A stretch of 64,000 bases of DNA from Onthophagus taurus (lineage: Eukaryota > Arthropoda > Insecta > Coleoptera > Scarabaeidae), in contig NC_091967.1 in the NCBI RefSeq assembly GCF_036711975.1, positions 5,518,001 through 5,582,000 of the forward strand, given 5' to 3'. Of this stretch, positions 49,637 through 60,300 are shown piece after piece; position 1 is the stretch's first letter; each line of letters opens with the position of its first letter. Both the position numbers and the translations under genes were made by a program. The notes below the pieces were generated by a model. That model had not been told where the DNA came from. It worked only from the letters and a program-made list of their open reading frames with translations, and did no database searches.

Positions 49637-51532
49637 ATGTCGCTTCTAAAACGCGCGGTAACTAAAAACTCTCAATTTTTGTTTACGGTGTTATATAGAA
49701 GATTATATGGTGCCCAACATGATTATCTCACATCATCGTTACCAGATGTTGATATTCCTAGCACAAATTTTATCGAATACGCTTTAAAAGACTTTCATTT
49801 ATTTCCAAATCACATTGCAACGGTAATAAATATAAGAATAAATCTGGGAGAGATTTTAATAATTGAGATTTTAGGAATGTGCAATCACCGGGAGAAAGTA
49901 TACTTTCGATGATTTAAGAAAAAAGGCGGTAAATTTAAGTAAATCTTTAAAGAAATATTTAAAATTAGAACAACAAGATACCGTAGCGGTATTGTTACCA
50001 AATTTACCTGAGTATCCAATTTGTATGTATGGATTACCTATGGCTGGAATACAGATAACGACAATAAATCCAATGTACACAGCAGGTAATAAACGGTAAA
50101 TATTATTAAATCGTCAATTTATTATGTATACACTTTATCTATTATAATTTTCAGAAGAGATTCAACGTCAGTTAACCGATTCTAACGCTAAAGCTATTGT
50201 TACATTAAATGAAAATTACACTACGGTCATTAAAGCATTTGAATTAATGCAAAAGAAGATTCCTATTATTATAATTAAGACAATAGTTGCAGAATCAATT
50301 CCTTCAGGATCTGTGGATTTTCATGAACTAGTAAATCACAAAGTAGAAGGTGTTGATACTAAACCGTTAGAAAATTCAGATACATTTTTTTTACCTTATT
50401 CAAGTGGAACTACAGGATTGCCGAAGGGAGTTATGCTTACTGGCAACAACATTATGGCTTGTTTTAGCCTAATGAACGCTCCAGAGGTTAAATTTTTTAG
50501 ACATGCAATATTAGGTCAGCATTAATTCCCAAGTTATTACATTATTTATTAATTTGATGCATTATAGACGGCGAACAAGAAATTTTACCCATTGTATTAC
50601 CAATGTACCACATTTATGGATTTTCCATCGCCACTTTAGTACTTCTTCAAAGTGGAGCTAAAATTATAACAATACCAAAATTCACGCCGGATATCTTCCT
50701 TAATTGTTTAAAAAAACATTTTCCTACATTACTCATGTTAGTCCCACCTTTAATTATCTTTTTGCATTCTCATGAGGCGGTGAAACGAGAATACTTTAAA
50801 AATTTACGATCTGTGGTATGTGGAGCTGCTCCTCTTTCAAAGATGGATGAGGACAAATTAAGGGAACGAGTTGGACATCGGTTTAAAATGTTGCAAGGTT
50901 TTGGGATGACTGAAACGACAAGCATAGTTTTGGCAACTCCCGATTCTAAGGAAGGTAAATTTCCTGGAAGTATGGGACATCTCCTTCCAAATACAATATT
51001 AAAATTAGTAAAACCAGATGATCCCGAATTAAAACAATTAGGACCAAATACTGTTGGGGAAATGTTAGTAAAGGGACCTCAAATCATGAAAGGATACTTT
51101 AACCGACCGGAAGATGATAAAAACAGTTTTGTTGATGGTTGGTTTCGTACCGGAGATTTAGCCACCTACAACGAAGACCAATTCTTTTACATCGTAGATA
51201 GAATAAAAGAATTGATAAAAGTAAAAGGGTATCAAGTGGCACCTGCTGAACTCGAAGAGGTAATAAGAACTTTCCCTGGGGTTCTTGAAGCAGGCGTGAT
51301 TGGAATTCCACATAGATATTATGGAGAAATACCAAGAGCGTATGTTGTACCAAAAATAGGATGTAAAATCGACAAAGTTAAATTAGAAGCATATGTTAAA
51401 GAAAAAGTTGCTCCTCACAAAAAATTACTGGGAGGAATTGCAATCGTGGAAAATCTTCCGAAGAGTGCAGCGGGGAAACTGTTGAGAAGACAATTAAAAC
51501 TACAATATCAAGACGAACTTGCCAAAAAGTAA
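49637..51532 (+). CDS. acyl-CoA synthetase, luciferase/4CL-like (gene D)
   Basis: Four exons (49637-49822, 49875-50085, 50155-50514, 50568-51532) encode 573 residues. The three intron losses are identical to those of gene C, which makes C and D probable sisters. Motifs: [20 protein letters not shown]5 GFGMTETTS (unusual), [33 protein letters not shown] and SAAGK with the catalytic lysine. The leader MSLLKRAVTKNSQFLFTVLY has no acidic residue and looks mitochondrial. The C-terminus ELAKK is not a peroxisomal signal. GTGGGGATA at 49555-49563 is shared with the gene E promoter. AATAAA is at 51554. Confidence 0.92.
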
Positions 51533-51784
51533 TTTAAACTAAAAATTCTTTATAATAAATTTTAGAAATCTTATTCAGTTCCTTTTCATTTCTTAAAAAG
51601 ATTTATGTAAATATTATTTAAGAGATAATAACTTAATAAGATAATAAATAGCTCTGTCACTCTCAAATAATATCAAAGGTCTCCGCGTTGATTTTTTTTA
51701 TCCAAGGTCTTTTCATGTTCAAGTTGAACTCGCATGAAATAAAACTTTAGTATATCAACGCCGTATTTACGTTTGCGTTCGGAA

Positions 51785-51798
51785 GTGGGGATATAAAA
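51785..51798 (+). promoter_or_regulatory. TATA-box promoter of gene E
   Basis: GTGGGGATATAAAA contains a canonical TATAAAA at 51792-51798. Transcription would start about 30 nt downstream (near 51822), after the in-frame ATG at 51802, so translation should begin at ATG 51856. The core GTGGGGATA also occurs upstream of gene D (49555-49563). Confidence 0.6.
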
Positions 51799-51855
51799 TA
51801 TATGATAAGCGAGCGTAATAAACGAATTCGATTACTTCTACAATATTGCTTCACT

Positions 51856-54845
51856 ATGAGAGTTCTTGGACGATTATTTTCAAAAAATAACAGATTTGCG
51901 TTGGAATTAATACGCAGGTGTCATAGCGTTGAATATATAAGTTCACAGTTACCTGATATAGAAACAACCAGTGATAATGTAGCGGAGTATATTATGCGAG
52001 ATTTTAGTAAGTGGACGAATAAAACGGCGTTAGTAAGTAAATTTGCTCGGTATTCTACGCGTGCTTAACATTTATTTTCAGCACTGTTTTGTTACTGGAA
52101 AAAAATATACCTTCGATGAACTAAGAATAAATTCACATAACTTGAGTAGATCGTTAAGAAAAATACTTGGTTTAAAAACTGGGGATGTTGTAGCAATTTT
52201 ATTACCAAATAGCCCACAATTTGCTGTTTGTACCTTAGGGACTTTACTATCAGGATTGCGACTAACAACACTAAATCCTGTTTATACTGCACGTAAAAAA
52301 CATTTAATAATTCATAATTACTTACATTATGCTGAGATTTCTTTAGATGAAATACAACGTCAACTTGTTGATGCGAACGTAAAAGCGATTTTTACCATCA
52401 ATAGTGCCGTTAATAACGTACAAGAAGCTTTAAAATCTGCTCAACTGAAGATACCAATTATTGTAGTGACATCTACGGTGAGTAAACAACTGCAATTTAA
52501 TATATCTGCGCATTGCGATGATATATAGGGTATTTAAGTTTGAAAATTGGATGCATGGATAAATTGTGATAAGTATCGGAGTCAAAATGGACCTCCGATA
52601 TATCAAACGCAACTACCGTTGAAGATGAGATTGCACCATTCACACTAAACTGACTGCCGCCTATCCAAATGATAATCTCGATACACTCAACAGTCGGGTT
52701 TCGAATGAATGAATTCGAATACTGATTCCAATGCAATGCAACGTTGATAACACATATCATGATTTAGTATATTAAAATAGTCGGTTAAGATTTGTTAAAT
52801 TTTACTCTTACCTATAAATTACTTTGATATAACATAATATTTGCAAAATATCTAGCTGGAAATTATCTTCCCTTTTAATAGTTACAAAGGTTTATTGGAT
52901 AAATATAAAAAATTATATATGATAGATTATATTTCCGGTTAAAATTCAGCAGCAGTATATAGTTTTTTATAAGTAGTAGAGTCTATTCTTCCATAAGCAA
53001 TATATAATTTTCTGGCAGCATTGTCTAGTTTGCTACAAGCAGTAACGGGTTTTTTATTAACACCGCTTAGTGTAACGGTATCAAATCTTCAACCAGCAGT
53101 TTTTAGACTTCTACATGCAGTACCTGGTATTCTGCCTTCTACTCGAATTATCTTCTTCTCGGCAAGCAATATGTGGTCTTCCGTTAGTAGTATCTGGTTC
53201 TCTAGCAGCCGTAACCAGTTTTCTACAAGCAATAATTAATCTTCTGCAGCAGTATCTAGTCTTTTATAAGTAATATCCAGCTTTTTATTAACAGTGTTAA
53301 ATCTTCTAGTAGCAGAGTATAGTCTTCCATTAGCAGTACCCGGTAATTTATTAGTAGTGTAACTAATCTTTTGCTAGTAGAATCTAGTCCCAGTTTTCTA
53401 TAAACAGTATCTAGTCTTCAACCAGCAATTTGTAGACCTCTACAAGCAGGACTTGGTCTTCTGCAAGATGACAGGAATTAAGAGGAATACCATAAATCTT
53501 GCGTTCTGTCTCTAAGCCCTAATTATGATGATTGTCGTAAAATTTTATTTCAGCAAAATGAGTCTGTGCCGAAAGGTCTTATAAAATACGAAGAATTAGT
53601 TAATTTAAAGTCCGATTCCACCCCATTAGAGCAATTGGATAACGATGATTTTTGGTTTTTACCGTATTCAAGCGGAACAACTGGTCTTCCCAAAGGGGTA
53701 ATGTTAACCAATAAAAATTTGACTGTAAATATTGCTCAATATCAAGCATTTAATTTTATGGAAAAAACTACAGGTAAAGAATTATCTACCATTTTTACAA
53801 AAAATTATAATTTTATCTTTTTATAGAAAATTTCCAAGATGTCTTACCACTAATAATACCAATGTTTCATATTTATGGTTTTACGATGGCAACAGCAACT
53901 GCTTTACAGAACGGAGTTAAATTAGTAACTTTACCAAAATTTAATCCAAACGATTTTTTGCATCTTCTTAAAGAAAATTCTCCTACTTTATTAAAATTAG
54001 CTCCGCCGTTATGTAAAATTAAAAAACAACTTTGGATATTTAAATAATTACAAAATGTTTTAATTGTAGTAATTTTCCTAAATACTTATCCTGATGCTAA
54101 AGCGGAGTATCTTCAAGCAATAAGAACTGTTCTTTGTGGAGCTGCACCACTTGGTAAATCAGACGAAGATAAATTCAGAGAGAAGGTTGGAAAACCAGTA
54201 AATATTGTACAAGCTTATGGATTAACGGAAACTGCACCTTTTGCAATGAGTACTCCACTTTCGAAACAGGGTAAATTTCCTGGAGCTATGGGTGAACCAA
54301 CATCTAATACATTAATGAAAGTAGTTAAAATCGACGATCCTAAAAATAAACATATTCCACCGAACCAAGTTGGAGAACTATTGATTAAAGGTCCTCAAGT
54401 CATGAAAGGATACTATAATAAACCAGAAGAAACTAAGAAATCGATAACACCTGACGGTTGGTTTAGAACGGGTGATATGGTGCGTTACGATGAAAACGGA
54501 ATGTTTTATATTGCCGATCGAATCAAGGAGTTAATTAAAGTAAAGGGTTTTCAAGTACCTCCTGCAGAATTAGAAGAAATCATAAGAAATTTTCATGGAG
54601 TAGCTGACGCGGCGGTTATTGGTATAAGTCATGAAGTATCCGGTGAAATTCCTAGAGCTTACGTAGTTCCAAAACATGGTGTTAAACTTGATCCGAATCA
54701 TTTACGTAATTTTGTCGACGAAAAAGTTGCTCCATATAAGAGATTATCTGGAGGTGTTGCGATAGTTAATGAGATTCCTAAAAATCCTTCTGGAAAGATT
54801 TTAAGGAGGATATTAAGAGCGAATTTTGAGAAAGATGGGATTTAA
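51856..54845 (+). CDS. acyl-CoA synthetase, luciferase/4CL-like (gene E)
   Basis: Six exons (51856-52032, 52082-52292, 52347-52477, 53554-53773, 53827-54012, 54070-54845) encode 566 residues. Only intron 6 is lost relative to A, B and F. Motifs: [20 protein letters not shown]5 AYGLTETAP (Ala in place of the usual first Gly), [33 protein letters not shown] and NPSGK. Exon 2 starts HCF where the others have ECG or ECA. The start is ATG 51856 ([20 protein letters not shown]), chosen because a TATA box at 51792 puts the upstream ATG (51802) before the probable cap site, and because it aligns with gene F. The C-terminus is EKDGI. Intron 3 (1,076 nt) holds a degenerate repeat array. AATAAA is at 54890. 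Confidence 0.9.
52947..53471. repeat. degenerate minisatellite, unit about 21 bp, about 22 units, in intron 3 of gene E
   Basis: Diverged units have the approximate consensus TAGTCTTCTACAAGCAGTATC. Examples are near 53095-53130, 53240-53300 and 53395-53465. Unit length drifts between about 20 and 25 bp. A 72-codon open frame at 53021 is just this array read through. It makes this intron by far the longest in the synthetase array. Confidence 0.8.
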
Positions 54846-55114
54846 TTTCTGTATCTGTTAAATATTGAATTAAATCTGTAATTATCTTTAATAAAATTTT
54901 TTAAAAATAGTGTAAGCAATTCATATCATTGACGTCATAATAATGTTACAAAATTTTAAGGCGACACTTATTTTTTTTTCCTTTATCTAAGGTCATAATA
55001 TTCAAAGCGTATTTTTATAAATTCTATTTTTAATTTTTATGTTCATATCAAAGTAATCTCTGAATAACACGTTAAAATCTTAGCATATTCTCCGAATATT
55101 TATTTGTGATCATT

Positions 55115-57144
55115 ATGCAAATTTTAGCTAAATTTTTTCGGAGAAACTCAATAGTGTTAACTCGGCCTTTTCGCAGAAAGTTTTCTTCCGCGCAAGAATA
55201 CCTCAAATCTACGTTTCCTGATGTACAAATTCCTAAATTAAATATAGTAGAATACGTGTTTCAGAATTTCGAGAGGTGGCCAAATAATGTGGCGGTGGTT
55301 CGTTTAAAAAAGATTATGTTATTGTGTATTCGATTAAATATATTTTCAGGAATGTGGATTATCTGGGAAAAAATACACTTATGATGAAGTAAGGTTAAAT
55401 TCAATTTATTTCGGGAACGCTTTACGAAAGTTATTGAAGCTTGAAAAGGGAGATGTTGTGGCTATTCATCTTCCTAATATACCAGAATATCCTATATGTG
55501 CTTTAGGAATCCTTTCTAGTGGATTAAGGATAACAACTATCAATCCGGCTTATACTTCGGGTATTTAGTTACTTCTACAGTAATTATTTTAGTATGTTAA
55601 ACATTTTTTAGCCGAAATAAGAAGACAAATACTTGATTCCAACGCTAAACTTATTATAACATTAAATGATGGTTATCGAAATTGCAAAGATGCCACATTG
55701 AGTCTCAAGACAACTATTCCAATCGTTATTGTGAAAGATAAGGTTTTAATATAATTTTAGTAATACTCAAAGAATTGTTATTATAGTTTTCAGAATGAGG
55801 ATTCAATTCCCAATAAGTGTATTAACTTCCAAGAGTTAATTGATTACAAATTTAAGACCGAAGAAAATATCGCGCTTGATTACGATGATGTTGTGCATCT
55901 TCCATATTCAAGTGGAACCACCGGAATGCCAAAAGGAGTCATGTTGACCAACAAAAACATTGTTGCTAACATTGAACAATTCCACGCCCCGCAAATAAGA
56001 TTTATAAATGAATGTTCTGGTGAAATTCAAATATTGCAATAAATTAAAATCATAATTTTTTCTTACAAATTCAGGTTCTGATCAAGACGTGGTTCCATGC
56101 GTTTTACCAATGTTTCACATTTTCGGCTTTTCGTTATGTATGTTAGCATTACTTCAAAAGGGTTGCAAGATGGTTACTTTACCCAAGTTTACACCCAACA
56201 ACTTTTTAAACGTTTTAAGTAACCATAAACCACACGCAATGGAACTGGTTCCTCCCATAGGTTCGTAATATTAATTAATTCTCCAATTTATAATTATTAT
56301 ATTCTTAATTTAAGTGGTGTTTTTAAACACGCACGAAGGCGTAAAAAAAGATTATTTCGAAAATCTTCGTACTATTTTGTGTGGAGCCGCCCCATTAGGT
56401 GCTTTGGACGAAGAGAAATTTAGAAAAACCGTGGGAAAATCTTTAAATGTTTTACAAGGTTCAGAATATTGTTATTGATTATTATGAACATAATTATTTT
56501 CTCTTGTAATTATAGGTTATGGTTTAACTGAAACTTCTCCGAGTGTAATTTCAATGCCCGTAAGTCAACAAGGAAAATATCCCGGAAGTATAGGGCACCC
56601 ATTACCAAACACCGCATTAAAAATAATAAAAATTGACGATCAAGAAGGAACGCATTTAGGTCCAAATAAAGTTGGCGAGTTATTAATAAAAGGTCCTCAA
56701 GTAATGCAAGGTTATTTCAACAAAGATGAAGAAACGAAGAACGCCTTCTTAAACGGTTGGTTTCGAAGTGGAGATTTAGCCAGATACAACGAAGACGGCA
56801 TGTTGTACATCGAGGATCGAATTAAAGAATTGATTAAAGTAAAGGGATTTCAAGTACCTCCTGCTGAACTTGAAGAAATAATTAGGGATTTTCCCGGAGT
56901 GGCGGAAGCTGCAGTTATTGGTGTGCCTAATAAATATACCGGTGAACTTCCAAGAGCATACGTAGTTACAAAACCAGGACACAATGTTAATATTGCAACG
57001 CTAGAAGAGTTTGTTAATTCGAAAGTAACTTCCTATAAAAAATTAGCTGGTGGTATCGCTTTAGTTAATTCTATTCCAAAAACCGCATCAGGAAAGATTT
57101 TGAGAAGAGAACTAAAACTTTTATTTGAAAAAGATGGAATCTAA
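55115..57144 (+). CDS. acyl-CoA synthetase, luciferase/4CL-like (gene F)
   Basis: Seven exons (55115-55297, 55350-55560, 55612-55742, 55794-56019, 56075-56260, 56315-56458, 56516-57144) encode 569 residues and keep the ancestral exon plan. Motifs: [20 protein letters not shown]5 [21 protein letters not shown] (Ser for Thr), [21 protein letters not shown] and TASGK with the catalytic lysine. ATG 55115 begins [15 protein letters not shown], a basic amphipathic leader. The codon nine bases earlier is GTG and not a start. The intron 1 donor (GTTCGT) is weak but required by the aligned frame. A TATA-like TTTTATAA is near 55013. The C-terminus is EKDGI. AATAAA is at 57190-57195. It converges on the giant gene at 57320. 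Confidence 0.92.
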
Positions 57145-57319
57145 AACATTTTTTTTTCACAACTGCTTCGAAATCAATTTATAATGTAAAATAAAAACAG
57201 TTTCAAAAGTGTCTTGTGATATTTCTTATCAATTTTATATTTCTGTCTGTTTTATTTGATATTTTCACAGTATGATTTATCTTATGTTAAGAAATAAAAT
57301 ATGTTTTTAATGATGTTGT
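57145..57319. terminator. convergent 3' ends of gene F and the giant gene
   Basis: This 175-bp gap separates two convergent stop codons. The plus-strand AATAAA at 57190-57195 (46 nt past the stop codon of gene F) and the minus-strand AATAAA at 57251-57256 (64 nt past the stop codon of the giant gene) are close enough that the mature 3' UTRs may abut or overlap. Confidence 0.7.
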
Positions 57320-60300
57320 TTAAGATTCGAAATCATAACTGGCAGGTGGTTCACAACGTCCATAATGAGTTATAGCGTGTACTAATATCGTTGCCTTTTT
57401 CGCAGAGCGCACTCCAAATACCACGGCTGAATTCCTTTGAGCACTGTGTACGCGTGATCGTAGTACATCATTAACACTAACTTCGTACCCTATTACCAGA
57501 TTATTGCACGGTTGTGTCCATTTAACTAAAACACTTTCTGATGATATTCGCGTAACTTCTTTAATCGATACGATCGCTGCCGTTGGTGCACATTTTCCGC
57601 ACGGACCAGGCGGCGGTAGTGGTGTGTTATTTGGTATAGCATTTACAGAACCTGAATCGGGTTTTCCTTGTAACTTGCCTTGCATTTCTTGAATAATTTT
57701 ATCTTTGGTTTCACATTTTTGTTGAAGGCTTTTTAATGAATTTTGAAGATCCAGTATCTTCAATGGGCAAGGAGGTGGTGCTGGAGCACTACCAGAATAA
57801 TGACATGCAGCATCCACTTCTGCACTGTCGCATGAACAGCGAATTTGTTCCATCAGAGCTTCTAGTTCTTCTATTTCCTTCTTTCGATCTGTATTATCAG
57901 GAGATGTGTTTTCCTGTTTTGCACTTTTCTGGCAATGTTTACATTTGCAACCAGCAACATTATCTTTGGATTTCTTTTTTTTGCGCAAATCATCGTCTGT
58001 AGATTTACTCCTTTGTTTTTTTTTGGAAGGTCCACAAGAACACGCTCCAACACATTTGCAAGGCCGACTAGATTTCGACTTTGATTTGTGCTTAGATTGT
58101 TTAGATTTATCCTTTGGGGCGCATACAGGACATTTACAACCTTTTCCGTGATTTACTGCCAACGGACCACAAATTGGGCATTGACATGATGGTCCATGTT
58201 TATCTTCCATAGATTGACTTGATGCAATATTCACATCAGCGCATGGTTTACACAGACATTGTGGGCAATCACACAATGGTCCGTGTGGGGCAGAGACTGG
58301 AGAGCAAATGGGGCATTTACAACTTTGTCCATGTTTATCCGTAGGTTGTGGTTGTTTAGGGCAAGGTTCGCAAACACACTCGGGACATTTGCAACCTGGC
58401 CCATGCTTCGGGTCCATACAAGGAGCACAGCGACATATGGGGCAATCGCAATCTGCGCTATGTGGTTCTGGCATATCTTTTTTAAGCTTCTCCAATGTGC
58501 GTTTAGTTCGAAATATAGGATCGTCACAGGGATCACAAACACACTTATCACAATTACATTCCTTCCCATGTTCCTTCTTCTCGGCTTTATTTTTGCTGCC
58601 GGAGCATGTACAAGACGTACATGTGCATTTTCCTCCATGTCCTGTATTAAGAGAACTTCGAAAGGGATCTAGTTTGCAAGGGTCACACGCGCAATCGTGA
58701 CATTGACAACCATTTGGCTGCTGGGAAGTCTTTTTAAAAGCATCTTTTAACGGACTTAAATCTGGAATATCTACTTGATCCCAGTTTTTAAATATTGAAG
58801 ATATGGGAGCATTCGTAATTGCTCTAATTTTAGGATCCTTACACGACTTGCACATGCAAAACCAGCAATCACATAAATCGTTTTTTTCAGCACCAGTATC
58901 ACAAGCTTTAGCCCGTTCTTTTTTTTGCGCTTCTATAACATCATCAACACAAGGGTTGCATTTACATGATGAACAATTACAATCGACAGGATGTTGGGAT
59001 ACTACTTCATCCTTTTCCTTTCCCTTTTCCACTTCTGCTCCTTCTCCACCGGCGTCTCCTTCTTTCTTTTTTTTATATAAACAGTTATCACAAGTAAAAT
59101 TCTCGTCACAATCACATGTAACTCCTGCTTTCTTCCCTAAACAATTTTCGCAAGTAAAATTCTCATCACAAACGCATGTAAGGTCCATATTTTTATCCCT
59201 ACAGGGATTACATTTACACTGCGGGCAATCACATTCGGGACTATGTTGTGCTTCAAATTCACGTTTCTTTCGGTTCATGTTTTCATCAGCGCAGTTTTCG
59301 CACAAAAAGTCTTCGCATTCGCAAGGGGGAATATCAAGACATTTCTCGCAATCACAGTCTGGAGTGCATTTACAATCAGGGTGACGTGTCTTTCCAGGAC
59401 CTAATGGTGGTAAAGAATTTTCGTTCGCATCAAGTTGTTTAGATGCTCCACTTTTACTCGCATCGTCTTGGTCCATTGGTTCACATCCACATAACTCACC
59501 TATTTTTTTCATACCTGGGATAGGTGCATCACCTTCGACAAGATATTGTTCAAATAATTTATCACCAGCATCTTGACGTTCAGCTTCTGGAAACTTTTCT
59601 GTGTCTCCGCATGGTGCGCATACACACTCAGGACATGTGCATGGATTCGTTGGAACATTGAAACGAGCACATCGAGCGCATATACACTCTGGACAATCGC
59701 AATCTGGCACGTGTATGCATTCCTCGCAAAGACATTCTGCACATGTGCAATCTGGATGATGCGGTGGAAGACTTGTAGGGCAAACAAAGTTCTTAGTTTC
59801 ATCAGCACAGGGAGTACACAAACATACTTGGCAATCGCAAGGAACTTTGTGTGCATCTTTAGGGCCTTCTACTTCTACAGAAGTCTTTAAAAAGCCATTG
59901 CTGGGATCACATAAACAATCTACGCAAACACAATCCGGAGGGTGTGCTGCATCTCCAACGGTACTCCTATCAAATTTGGATGGATCACAAATACAATCAA
60001 TACAAGTACAATTGGGGGGATGTTGATCTGTTTCACAAACTGGTTCCTTGCACTCGCAAATAGCAATATTGCATTTTTTACATTTACATCCAATAGGTGC
60101 ACCAGTAGGAGTGCCGTCTGGTCCTAATGCTCCCATCTTCGCCAGATCTTCGCCCATAACCGGAGTTCCATCGGCCGTCAACATATGACCTTCTGCGTCT
60201 AATATGGGTTGACCACTTGCATCCAACTGTACCCCAGGCGGAATTACATGGCCGCTAGCTGTTACCATCTGACCTTCTGCATCCATTTGTACACCTTCTG

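Noticed and set aside
41999-57144. true luciferases
   Set aside because: The substrate-site motif reads FHIYGF rather than the HHGF type, there is no SKL terminus, and the sequence alone gives no evidence of light emission; acyl-CoA synthetase is the safer call.
58231-59856. long open frames overlapping the giant gene on both strands
   Set aside because: Shadows of the periodic Cys-rich coding sequence in other frames.
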